From positions 1,736,001 to 1,800,000 of the forward strand of contig NZ_VDMN01000001.1 of NCBI RefSeq assembly GCF_006335145.1: a stretch of DNA of 64,000 nt, given 5' to 3'. The first letter of the stretch is position 1; each line of letters starts with the position of its first letter. Positions 26,537 to 35,077 of the stretch are shown here, piece by piece. Source of the stretch: Aliirhizobium smilacinae. GTDB taxonomy: Bacteria > Pseudomonadota > Alphaproteobacteria > Rhizobiales > Rhizobiaceae. Below the pieces are notes generated by a model, which saw only the letters and a list, made by a program, of their open reading frames with translations, was not told the DNA's origin and searched no databases. Position numbers and translations under genes: made by a program.

Positions 26537-27817
26537 TCACTGACCCGGCAGAGCGCGGACGGAATAGATGAAGACCGGGCGATCGGTACCCTGAAGACCG
26601 CTGTTGACGAGAATGCGGCCGGGAGCGTTGGGCGCCATCGTGCGATCGAAACTGACTTTGAAGAGTGCGTCGAGCTTTTCCTGGGTTGCGGTAAAGCGAT
26701 GGCGTGAGCACGTGCCGAGACTGCCGAAATCGCAGCGAACCGAAAGCTGTGACTGCTGATTGACCGCCGACTGGATGGTGAGGGCAAGTGTGGAGCTTTT
26801 GCCGGCCAGTTCGCGCAGGACCTCGACAGGGACTTCGATCGCGATATCTCCTGCGGCATTCGGCGTGGCGGAACTGATCCTGAGGGCTTGGCCTTCTGTC
26901 CCAGTCGCAATCTGGGCCTGGGCCTGAGAGCCTGCTCTGAAGACGGCCCCCTCTTTCGGTTCGAAGATCGCCGCCCATTCTTCCGAGAAGCCGCCACGCG
27001 ACGAGAGCACCGACGGCCCCTGCCCAGAAGCGTTAAACGCTGCGGGGCGATTGGCGCTGCGCATCGCCTCATCGACGATCGACTGCACCATGCCAGACTG
27101 GTAGAAGATGAAGCAGCCCACCGCGACCACGCCAAGCGTGACGATCCAGGTTATCAGGTGGGACAAAAAGCCTCGTTTTTTGCGGCGCGCGCGGCCTGCA
27201 GGCGCATCAGGCGATGCCTTGCCCTTGCGACCTTTTCGTCCTTTAGCCTTGGTGTTCGGCGAGATCTCCTCGATAGCCGGAGCTTCCTGCACTACGGTCG
27301 AAACGGGTTCCGCCCCATAACCTGCCGGCGCGATTTTTGGAGCCACCGAGGGCGCTTCGGGATGGCTGCTCGCCGTAGATCCCGATCGTGTCACCCCACC
27401 CAGCGCGCCGGTATCGGTTGCGTAAGCAGGCGACGCACGAGAAGCGTCGAGAGGCACCGCGACGTCGGGAGCGGAGGGCGAGGCGCCCTGGCGAACGGGC
27501 GCATCAACTTCGATGAAAGGATCGACATCCGCCCCCAAAACAGGCTGGGCCGATTGCGCCAGACGATCGATCTCTTCGTTTTCGATTTCGCCGATCTTGT
27601 CTTCCAGGCGCTTTCGCTGCTGCATGATGACGAGGTTATCGGTAACGCCCTGCTTGCGCAGGCCGGCATCGAGCGCCTGACGGGCGGACTGATAGATCCG
27701 GGCGCGCACCTGGCCATCGCCGCGTTCGGCGCGATCCAAGGCATTTCTTATGGCTGTTTCCAGGCCGCTCACTGCCGGTCCTTCCGGTTCATTCCAACTC
27801 TCGGGCGCGATTTTCAT
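26537..27817 (-). CDS. conserved hypothetical single-span protein
   Basis: A 426-residue protein I do not assign to a family. Residues 1-90 are charged and helical (ARIYQSARQALDAGLRKQG, RKRLEDKIGEIENEEIDRL). A Pro/Ala-rich linker runs to about 190, then a basic patch KGRKGRKGK and a transmembrane helix near 215-240 (LITWIVTLGVVAVGCFIFYQ). The C-terminal 180 residues are Ala/Ser-rich and contain RCDFGSLGTCSRHRF with two Cys, probably periplasmic. It looks like an N-in, C-out envelope protein of rhizobia. Convergent with ppk2. Confidence 0.75.
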   Translation of the reverse strand: MKIAPESWNEPEGPAVSGLETAIRNALDRAERGDGQVRARIYQSARQALDAGLRKQGVTDNLVIMQQRKRLEDKIGEIENEEIDRLAQSAQPVLGADVDPFIEVDAPVRQGASPSAPDVAVPLDASRASPAYATDTGALGGVTRSGSTASSHPEAPSVAPKIAPAGYGAEPVSTVVQEAPAIEEISPNTKAKGRKGRKGKASPDAPAGRARRKKRGFLSHLITWIVTLGVVAVGCFIFYQSGMVQSIVDEAMRSANRPAAFNASGQGPSVLSSRGGFSEEWAAIFEPKEGAVFRAGSQAQAQIATGTEGQALRISSATPNAAGDIAIEVPVEVLRELAGKSSTLALTIQSAVNQQSQLSVRCDFGSLGTCSRHRFTATQEKLDALFKVSFDRTMAPNAPGRILVNSGLQGTDRPVFIYSVRALPGQ

Positions 27818-28019
27818 CCCACCCGCGTTTTAACCTCTCGGTAACGTCTAAGACGCCGAACTGCAAGAAGGCGTCCCAACTCATCCCGGGATGAGACCGC
27901 CGAAACATGGTGGCAAATCCATGTCCATCGAGGCCACGTGACCAAATCACGCCGACTTCCCCCCGTGAAAATCATCTGATACACCATCTTACGTAAAGGT
28001 AATTCGGGAGGTTTCCTTC

Positions 28020-29006
28020 ATGCTTCCAGCGGTCCTCAAGGACAGGCTGCGGCTGCCGGTCGTGGCATCGCCGCTCTTCATCATCTCGCATCCGGAACTG
28101 ACGCTGGCGCAATGCAAGGCAGGCATCATCGGCTCCTTTCCGGCCCTGAATGCGAGGCCTGAAAGCCAGCTGGACGAGTGGCTGGCGCAGATTACGGAAG
28201 AGCTTGCGGCCCATGACGCAGCCAATCCCGGCAGGCCATCGGCGCCGTTTGCCGTCAACCAGATCGTCCACACGTCCAACAAGCGGCTGGAACACGATCT
28301 GATGATGTGCGTGAAATACAAGGTGCCGATCGTGATCTCATCGCTCGGCGCCGTAACGGAAGTGAACGCCGCCGTGCATTCCTATGGCGGGATCGTGCTG
28401 CATGACATCATCAACAACCGGCATGCGAATTCCGCCATCCGCAAGGGAGCGGACGGGTTGATCGCGGTCGCAACCGGTGCTGGTGGCCATGCGGGCACAG
28501 TGTCGCCCTTCGCGCTGGTGCAGGAAATCCGCCAATGGTTCGATGGGCCGCTGCTGCTGGCGGGCGCAATCGCCACCGGCGGTGGCATCCTCGCGGCACA
28601 GGCTATGGGCGCCGACATGGCCTATATCGGCTCGCCCTTCATCGCCACACACGAGGCCCGCGCGTCTGACGGCTACAAGCAGATGATCGTGGATTCGAAT
28701 GCAGCTGACATTGTTTATTCCAATTATTTCACCGGCATTCACGGCAATTATCTGAAAGGCTCGATCGCGGCGATGGGGATGGATCCGAACGCATTGCCGG
28801 AGGCCGATCCGTCGAAAATGGATTTCGAAAAGGCGACAACCGGCGCCAAAGCCTGGAAAGAAATCTGGGGCGCCGGCCAAGGCGTGGGCGCAGTCAAGAC
28901 AGTCTCATCGGTCGCTCAACTGGTCGATCGGCTGGACGGAGAATATCTGGCGGCCCGACAAAGGCTCGGCCTTCAAGCCGGCGGGGCTCCGTTCGGGGAA
29001 AAATGA
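28020..29006 (+). CDS. nitronate monooxygenase (2-nitropropane dioxygenase family)
   Basis: A 328-residue FMN TIM-barrel enzyme. The N-terminal RLPVVASPLFIISHPEL, GADGLIAVATGAGGHAG (phosphate-binding Gly-rich loop with the catalytic His of class I enzymes) and AIATGGGILAAQAMGADMAYIG are diagnostic. It oxidises alkyl nitronates such as propionate 3-nitronate with oxygen. Monocistronic; tRNA-Thr follows. Confidence 0.9.
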   Translation: MLPAVLKDRLRLPVVASPLFIISHPELTLAQCKAGIIGSFPALNARPESQLDEWLAQITEELAAHDAANPGRPSAPFAVNQIVHTSNKRLEHDLMMCVKYKVPIVISSLGAVTEVNAAVHSYGGIVLHDIINNRHANSAIRKGADGLIAVATGAGGHAGTVSPFALVQEIRQWFDGPLLLAGAIATGGGILAAQAMGADMAYIGSPFIATHEARASDGYKQMIVDSNAADIVYSNYFTGIHGNYLKGSIAAMGMDPNALPEADPSKMDFEKATTGAKAWKEIWGAGQGVGAVKTVSSVAQLVDRLDGEYLAARQRLGLQAGGAPFGEK

Positions 29007-29092
29007 CAGGATCGCGAAAACCGGCTTGAAATCGGAATTGGTTGCCTGTATCAGCGCATCACTCGCAGATCGGCGCCCGTCGCCGCTGCCGG

Positions 29093-29168
29093 GCCGCTTT
29101 AGCTCAGGTGGTAGAGCACATCATTCGTAATGATGGGGTCGCAGGTTCGAGTCCTGCAAGCGGCACCA
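29093..29168 (+). tRNA. tRNA-Thr (CGT anticodon)
   Basis: Acceptor GCCGCTT with AAGCGGC, D-arm GCTC/GAGC, anticodon stem CATCA/TGATG with loop TTCGTAA (anticodon CGT), T-arm GCAGGTTCGAGTCCTGC and encoded CCA. 76 nt. No integrase stands next to it. Confidence 0.95.
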
Positions 29169-29226
29169 TTTTCCACTTCCCTTTATCAGCTCCTGCACTT
29201 GCCGCCGAGAACGCTCGTTGCGGGCT

Positions 29227-31044
29227 TCAGTGTTTGATGCTTACGTTTGGGTCATCTGCCTGAATTGCCTTCAAGTGGCCGATTACCCGTGTTTCGATCT
29301 CGGTCGTTGCGCGATCCCTGTCGCGCAGGTCCACGGCATAACTGTTCCGCAACAGGTACCAGAACGTCCGCAGTTCATCCGGTGACAGTCTGGATTTGCC
29401 GGGAACGAACTGAGCTGAAAAGTCGCCGGGTTCTTTGCAGACGAAACAGCCTGCCATGTAGTCTGCACGGCCAAAAACAAAGACCGGCCTTTCGTGGAGC
29501 AGCGCTTCCGCACCGACGCCCGAATTGATGACGCATACCGCTTCTGCTTTGGGGATGATGGCGTGGATGCTCGAATAGACCTGGCGGACGGTGCTTTTGG
29601 AAACAAGTTCGCCAAGATAATGCGAGACCTCCGGGGTCGTGCATAGAGGATGCCGCTTGACGACAACCGACAGGCCTTGGGTCTCTGCGGTGTGGATGAC
29701 TTCGTCCAACATTTCGAACAGGTTGAGATAGGCCAGTTGGCTGACGGCATCGCCGATCAGCTGCAGCGCCACGAAAATGAATTTTTCCGGCAGTTCCTCG
29801 ACATCCGAGACATCCGCCTGCCGGTATTTCGAAAGATTGCCGCCGATGACGCGTTGCTTTTCCAGCTCGAAAAAGTCGCGAGCGGCCTGCGGAGACACAT
29901 CAGCAGAGTGAAGTTCGGACAAGGTCATAGCGGAAATTTTCGACCAGCCCGCATAACCACGCCGATCGAAGCTGAACAGGGACGGCCTATCGGTCTCCTT
30001 GAAATGAAGGCCGAAATCCGTGTCGGAAACTGTGTGATAGGCAAAAAAAGGCGTGGGCAGGTTTAGCACCCCATGGGTCCGCAATCGGCTCCTGACCGAA
30101 TAGGATATTCCGTGCTTGTCGAGAGCCTTGACGATGCCTGAGAGGACGAACCGTATGTCCGAGCGGAAGCCCGGATAATCAATCTTGTTTCGGCGAAAAG
30201 CTGCGGCTGGCAACAGGATGACGGGCAGAGCATTGACGGGTGCTTGTGTACCGGCGGCCCGAGCCAGAATGTCTTCATGGGCACGGCGGATCACGTGATG
30301 GTAGCCCGCGGTCTCATCTACGATGGATCGGAGTTCGACGGTTCGTTTTTGTGCCATCGTCGTCCCGGATACGCCGGGCGAGGAAAGGAAGTGCTGCGCA
30401 CCGTCCAGGTCGAACAGGCTAAGCTTGGCGGTCACCACATCGCCCATGTGCTCCCGCGCCAGGGCTTTATCCTTTTCGATGTCTCCGAGTTGCGCGATCA
30501 GATGCCTGATGGCGCCGGCAAAAATATCTTCGCGATCACATGCTTCGGCGGAAAGGGCAGTCGATAGAGCCAGCGTCAGGTCGAGGTAATCCGGCTCCGC
30601 CTGCATGAATGCCAGCCCGTCTTCAGCCAACCGTTCATGGTAACGCAGCTGATCGGGGTCGTCCGTCTCGGCGGGGCGGTTCATACCCTCTTGCTGACGC
30701 ACGGATGCAGCGCGCAACAGCGCGGCCGCGCCGGGAGATAGTCGTGGATCGTCGAGGATTTCGGTCAGACGTCGCGCTTGACCGGGCTCCACCACTCTGG
30801 CGATATAGGTGGATATGCCCCAGAAGGTGAGCTGTCTTTTCCGCATGTAAAGGACAAAGAGGTTTTCTGCCGCCTCAGGGCGGTTGGCATGGTATTCGAT
30901 CAGCATCCGGCCTTCGAAGACGAGGGCTGACAACTTTCGCAAAGAAGCATGTGGCGGAATTACAAATGCGGCGGCGCCAAGCAGGATGCGCATGGTCCGC
31001 AGGTTTCGTCCTGCCCGCACCCTCTTTTCGATATTCCCGATCAT
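29227..31044 (-). CDS. KpsC/KpsS-like capsule-type glycosyltransferase
   Basis: A 605-residue protein. The last 250 residues resemble the capsule synthesis/export family that includes Kdo-transferases KpsC and KpsS: FIFVALQLIGDAVSQLAY, then VVVKRHPLC, then SSIHAIIPKAEAVCVINSGV and GAEALLHERPVFVFGRADY. These residues form the nucleotide-sugar site in that family. The first 300 residues are helical and TPR-like. It lies just downstream of a glycosyltransferase on the same strand (76 bases apart), suggesting joint work on a surface glycan or glycolipid. No other capsule genes are near, so the substrate is unknown. Confidence 0.6.
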   Translation of the reverse strand: MIGNIEKRVRAGRNLRTMRILLGAAAFVIPPHASLRKLSALVFEGRMLIEYHANRPEAAENLFVLYMRKRQLTFWGISTYIARVVEPGQARRLTEILDDPRLSPGAAALLRAASVRQQEGMNRPAETDDPDQLRYHERLAEDGLAFMQAEPDYLDLTLALSTALSAEACDREDIFAGAIRHLIAQLGDIEKDKALAREHMGDVVTAKLSLFDLDGAQHFLSSPGVSGTTMAQKRTVELRSIVDETAGYHHVIRRAHEDILARAAGTQAPVNALPVILLPAAAFRRNKIDYPGFRSDIRFVLSGIVKALDKHGISYSVRSRLRTHGVLNLPTPFFAYHTVSDTDFGLHFKETDRPSLFSFDRRGYAGWSKISAMTLSELHSADVSPQAARDFFELEKQRVIGGNLSKYRQADVSDVEELPEKFIFVALQLIGDAVSQLAYLNLFEMLDEVIHTAETQGLSVVVKRHPLCTTPEVSHYLGELVSKSTVRQVYSSIHAIIPKAEAVCVINSGVGAEALLHERPVFVFGRADYMAGCFVCKEPGDFSAQFVPGKSRLSPDELRTFWYLLRNSYAVDLRDRDRATTEIETRVIGHLKAIQADDPNVSIKH

Positions 31045-31119
31045 CGCGCCTGCCTTGAGCCGTCAACGGACTGCGCCGAGGTATAGAGCGGTTCGAGACC
31101 AAATGGAAAGGTCGCGGCT

Positions 31120-32271
31120 TCAACGAGACGTTGACGCAGAACTCAGTTCGCTCGTCTCGGTGCCGATCGTCATCGTGTTGCCGCGCCAGTCGAACGAACC
31201 GCTCAGCCAGCTTCTGACCCAGATCGCCGGCGCCAGAACATCCCGCACCAGCATGGCCGGCAGGGTCCAGACGGAAAGCCGCCAGTTCTTTGTCCAGATC
31301 AAAGCGAGTTCAGGAAGATAGACAGCGGCAAGAACAGCAAGGGCGGCTGCCACAAACGATGTGTCGCCGGTCGGTAAGGCCACGGCAGCAAGCGCGAGCA
31401 AAAGTGGCGGCAGGCAACCGAGCAAAATCTCAGGCGCGAAGAAGGCCGGGAACGTGACCCTTCGCAGGCGCGCCCAGCGAGCCTGTCGCGACCAGATCTG
31501 GGCGAGTTCACGCCGGCCGAGCGGCTGTTCGAAGGGCGAGGAAACGAGATGGACCTTGCGGCCGAGGCGGCGCACAAGCTTGGTCGCGGCGGCATCCTCC
31601 GCGATCTCCGCACCAAGTGCGGCAATGCCGCCTTCGGCATCCAGCATCGGCTTGAACCACAACATGCTTTTGCCCTGGGCGAAACCAAGGCCGACGGCCT
31701 CGCCGGCATATTGCCAGCGCGCCTGCTGGGAATTGAGGAACGCGCATTCGACCTCGGCCCAGAAACCTTCCGGCCGCGAGCCGAGTGGGGTCGAGCAGAC
31801 GAGACCGGTATTGGCGCGCCGCGCCGCCATCAGATGGGCGATGTAATCGCGCGGCATCAGTACGTTGGAATCGGCCAAGACGACCCAGTCGTTGACCGCG
31901 GCGCGCCAACCCTTGACGCAGTTGTTGAGTTTCGGATTGGCGCTGACGCGATCGTCACCAACGAGAAGGCTTGCCTTAACCTGGGGGTGCCGCTCCATGA
32001 CGTCCTTCACAGACGGGATGACCGGGTCCCTTGCATCGGCAACGCAGAAGATCAGCTCGTAATCCGGCCAATCGAGATCGAACGCCCGTTCCAGCGTGAG
32101 GCTGGTGAAATTTTCGATGCCGCAGGCGGGGATGACGACGGAGACCGGCGGTTTTTCCGACAGTTCAGGTGCCGGCTGGCCGTTGCGGGAGAGGCGCCGG
32201 ATTGCGACACCGATGCTGATACCGTTTGCGGCGATCAGCACGCCGGATGCGAGGCTAAGAAAAAGCGACAT
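31120..32271 (-). CDS. GT21-type glycosyltransferase (ceramide glucosyltransferase family)
   Basis: A 383-residue membrane glycosyltransferase. It has an N-terminal helix, then a GT-A domain with VSVVIPACG, FCVADARDP (first Asp), VLADSNVLM (DxD-like), EIAEDAAATKL (catalytic Asp) and RQARWARLRR, the (Q/R)xxRW motif. Two or three C-terminal helices follow. This is the pattern of ceramide glucosyltransferases and bacterial HpnI. The likely role is glycosylation of a membrane lipid. Start at 32271 has GGAGAC upstream; the longer frame does not fit the family. Confidence 0.82.
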   Translation of the reverse strand: MSLFLSLASGVLIAANGISIGVAIRRLSRNGQPAPELSEKPPVSVVIPACGIENFTSLTLERAFDLDWPDYELIFCVADARDPVIPSVKDVMERHPQVKASLLVGDDRVSANPKLNNCVKGWRAAVNDWVVLADSNVLMPRDYIAHLMAARRANTGLVCSTPLGSRPEGFWAEVECAFLNSQQARWQYAGEAVGLGFAQGKSMLWFKPMLDAEGGIAALGAEIAEDAAATKLVRRLGRKVHLVSSPFEQPLGRRELAQIWSRQARWARLRRVTFPAFFAPEILLGCLPPLLLALAAVALPTGDTSFVAAALAVLAAVYLPELALIWTKNWRLSVWTLPAMLVRDVLAPAIWVRSWLSGSFDWRGNTMTIGTETSELSSASTSR

Positions 32272-32425
32272 CAAGCAGTCTCCGTTGGGCCTCGATATGT
32301 CAGCGTCGGGAATCGCCTTCATACGGCGCGGCTCATCGGGCTTGGCGAAGGAGCCAAGCATGGACAGATGTCAGGCACATGACAGAGCTGGGGACGCCAT
32401 GGGGCGACGCGATATACCCACCGCT

Positions 32426-33541
32426 TTATTCGGAGATCAGCCGCCAGACCTCGTCGGCAATTGCAAGCGACGAGGTAAGCCCTGGAGATTCGATGCCATA
32501 GAGCGCCACGTAACCCTGATGGCCGGTTAGCTGCGGCCCCTGGATGATGAAGTCGCCGCCACCGCCGCCTTCCGGCCCGACGGTCTTCGGCCGCACACCG
32601 GCATAGGCAGGCTGGAGAGACGCGTCCTTCAGATGCGGCCAGTATTTGCGGATCGCGGCGTAGAACTTTTCCGAGCGTGCCGGATCGACGTCATAATTCG
32701 GTGCATCCACCCATTCGACATCCGGTCCGAAGCGCGCCTGGCCGGCAAGATCGAGCGTCAGGTGGGTACCAAGACCGCCCGGCTCCGGCACCGGATAGAT
32801 CAGACGGGTGGCGGGCGCCTTGCCGGACAGGGCGAAATAGTTGCCCTTGGCATAGGCACGGTGCGGGATTTTTGCCTCATCGAGCCCCGCCAGATTTTCG
32901 GAGACGGACCATGCCTCAAGGCCTGCCGAATTGATGACGAGCCGGGCTTTCGCATCGAAGGGATCGCCGCCGCCGACAGAGAGTAACAGACCTTCCGCCG
33001 TCAGTTCGCCGGATAGCACAGGGGAATTGACGACGACCGTGCCGCCATGCGCCTCGATATCGGCGATATAGGCATCCATCAGTCCGTGGCTGTCGATGAT
33101 GCCGGTCGAGGGCGAGACGAGCGCCGCATGGCCTTCGATCTGCGGCTCGAGTGCGTGAAGTTCTGCAGCATCGATGAGGTAACAGTCATCGACCCCGTTG
33201 GCTGCGGCCTGTTTCAGCAGTTTTTCCAGATAGGCGACCTCGGCCGCACTGGAGGCGACAACAAGCTTGCCGCATTGCCGGTGCGGGACGTGGCGTTCGC
33301 GGCAATAAGCGTAAAGCGCCTCCCTGCCCTTGACGCAGAGTTCCGCCTTGCGGCTGCCTGTCGCATAATAAAGGCCGGCATGGATGACCTCGCTGTTGCG
33401 CGACGAGGTGATGCTGCCGGTCAGCGGCTCGCTTTCGAGGACGATGACCTCCCTGCCCGCAATCGCCAGCCGACGGGCGATCGCCAGGCCCACGACGCCA
33501 CCACCGATCACGACGCAATCGAGGTCGAGAATTTCCCCCAT
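32426..33541 (-). CDS. FAD-dependent oxidoreductase, L-2-hydroxyglutarate oxidase-like
   Basis: A 371-residue DAO-fold enzyme. The Rossmann dinucleotide site is DCVVIGGGVVGLAIARRLA. SRNSEVIHAGLYYATGSRKA and KLVVASSAAEVAYLEKL are close to the LhgO/YgaF family, and the C-terminal YVALYGIESPGLTSSLAIAD binds FAD. It probably oxidises L-2-hydroxyglutarate or a similar 2-hydroxy acid. Start at 33541 precedes the Rossmann strand by nine residues; the 102-base longer frame has no family support. Confidence 0.85.
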   Translation of the reverse strand: MGEILDLDCVVIGGGVVGLAIARRLAIAGREVIVLESEPLTGSITSSRNSEVIHAGLYYATGSRKAELCVKGREALYAYCRERHVPHRQCGKLVVASSAAEVAYLEKLLKQAAANGVDDCYLIDAAELHALEPQIEGHAALVSPSTGIIDSHGLMDAYIADIEAHGGTVVVNSPVLSGELTAEGLLLSVGGGDPFDAKARLVINSAGLEAWSVSENLAGLDEAKIPHRAYAKGNYFALSGKAPATRLIYPVPEPGGLGTHLTLDLAGQARFGPDVEWVDAPNYDVDPARSEKFYAAIRKYWPHLKDASLQPAYAGVRPKTVGPEGGGGGDFIIQGPQLTGHQGYVALYGIESPGLTSSLAIADEVWRLISE

Positions 33542-33669
33542 GCAATTCCCCCTATCCTGATCCCCTTGGCTGCTCTTCGGGCTTTCAGGACGGCCCGAAT
33601 ATTGTAGGACTACATTCCTCAAACAGCCGCGTTTCGAAATCAAGCGGCAACTAATTTTCGGGAGGCGGT

Positions 33670-34623
33670 ATGCTGAAGATTGTTTTCCTCGATCGCGACA
33701 CGATCGGTCCGGCGGTCACGATCACCCGCCCGAGCTTTCCCCATGAATGGGTCGAATACGGCAAGACGCCGGAAGCCGAGGTCGCAGCCCGGATCCGCGA
33801 TGCCGATATCGTCATCACCAACAAGGCGCCGGTGCGCGAAGCATCGATTGCCGCTGCGCCGAAGCTGAAGATGATCACGGTGGCGGCGACCGGTTATGAC
33901 GTTATCGATCTCGCCTTTGCCAAGCAGCGCGGCATCGTGGTTTCGAATATCCGCGGTTATGCGGTCAATACCGTGCCGGAGCATACGTTTGCGCTGATCT
34001 TCGCGCTTCGACGCTCGATCGTCGGTTTCCGTGAGGATGTGATTGCCGGCGAATGGCAGCGCGCCAACCAGTTCTGCTTCTTCACCCACCCGATCCGCGA
34101 TCTGGCCAATTCCACGATCGGCATTTTCGGAGGCGGAACCTTGGGCAAGTCAGTGGCCCGGATTGCCGAGGCGCTGGGCATGACGGTTCTGTTTGCCGGA
34201 CGCAAGGGGGCAAGCGAGGTGACTGAGGGTTATACGCCATTCGAGACGGTGCTCGAGCAGGCGGACATCATCACCCTGCACATGCCGCTGAAACCGGAGA
34301 CGCGCGATCTGATCGGGATCGACGAATTCCGCAAAATGAAAAAACATCCGCTGATCATCAATACCGCACGCGGCGGACTGGTGAACGAGGCGGATCTGGT
34401 GACGGCGCTGAACGAGGGACTGATCGGCGGCGCCGGGTTCGACGTGCTGACCAAGGAACCGCCGGCCGCGGACAATCCGCTGCTGACCGTGATCGACCGG
34501 CCGAATGTGATCCTCACCCCGCATGTCGCCTGGGCGAGCGACGAGGCGATGCAGGATCTCTGGGCCCAGGTCGTCGAGCATATCGAGAATTTCCAGAAGG
34601 GCACGCCTTCGAACGCTCTCTGA
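33670..34623 (+). CDS. D-2-hydroxyacid dehydrogenase
   Basis: A 317-residue NAD-dependent dehydrogenase. TIGIFGGGTLGKSVARIAE is the NAD site, NTARGGLVNEADL contains the catalytic Arg region, DVLTKEPPAADNPLL the Glu, and LTPHVAWASDEA the catalytic His. Similar to glycerate/hydroxypyruvate reductases. Divergent from the FAD oxidoreductase across a 128-base promoter gap. Confidence 0.9.
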   Translation: MLKIVFLDRDTIGPAVTITRPSFPHEWVEYGKTPEAEVAARIRDADIVITNKAPVREASIAAAPKLKMITVAATGYDVIDLAFAKQRGIVVSNIRGYAVNTVPEHTFALIFALRRSIVGFREDVIAGEWQRANQFCFFTHPIRDLANSTIGIFGGGTLGKSVARIAEALGMTVLFAGRKGASEVTEGYTPFETVLEQADIITLHMPLKPETRDLIGIDEFRKMKKHPLIINTARGGLVNEADLVTALNEGLIGGAGFDVLTKEPPAADNPLLTVIDRPNVILTPHVAWASDEAMQDLWAQVVEHIENFQKGTPSNAL

Positions 34624-34801
34624 TGTGGCCGGCTTTTGCATTCCATCACACCCAGAGCTGAGCGTTTTCGGGAATGTGTCAAAGTGGTAATTCAGGTTTA
34701 GCGAAAGATTCAGGTCTTTGCGGCAAGGTCAAACCATGGGTAATGGTGGCCGCGCGTGTTGAAATCGCTGGATGGGCCGCCCTCTGGGGAAGGTTTATTC
34801 G

Positions 34802-35062
34802 ATGACTGAGAAGCTCAGCGCCGCCGTGCGGGAATTCATTGCGGAAAACTTTCTGTTCCGCGCCGATGCGGAACTCGATGACGACCAGTCTCTTTTGGAA
34901 AGCGGCGTGATCGATTCCACCGGCGTGCTCGAAGTCATCGCGTTTCTGGAGCAGACCTTCGGCATTTCCATCGCGGATGAAGACATCGTTCCGGAAAACC
35001 TCGACAGCATCAACAACATGACCCGCTATCTGGCATCGAAGCTGCCGGCTACGGCGGCCTGA
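34802..35062 (+). CDS. stand-alone acyl carrier protein
   Basis: An 86-residue carrier protein. The phosphopantetheine attachment serine is Ser39 in SGVIDSTGVLEVI, followed by TFGISIADEDIVPENLDSI as in ACPs/PCPs. The start at 34802 follows GGGGAAGG. It is distinct from a housekeeping AcpP, whose DSLDTVE motif is absent. First of a three-gene set with an adenylate-forming ligase (15 bases on) and an NAD-synthase-like amidase-ligase. Confidence 0.88.
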   Translation: MTEKLSAAVREFIAENFLFRADAELDDDQSLLESGVIDSTGVLEVIAFLEQTFGISIADEDIVPENLDSINNMTRYLASKLPATAA

Positions 35063-35077
35063 TCCGGCGGACCGGTC

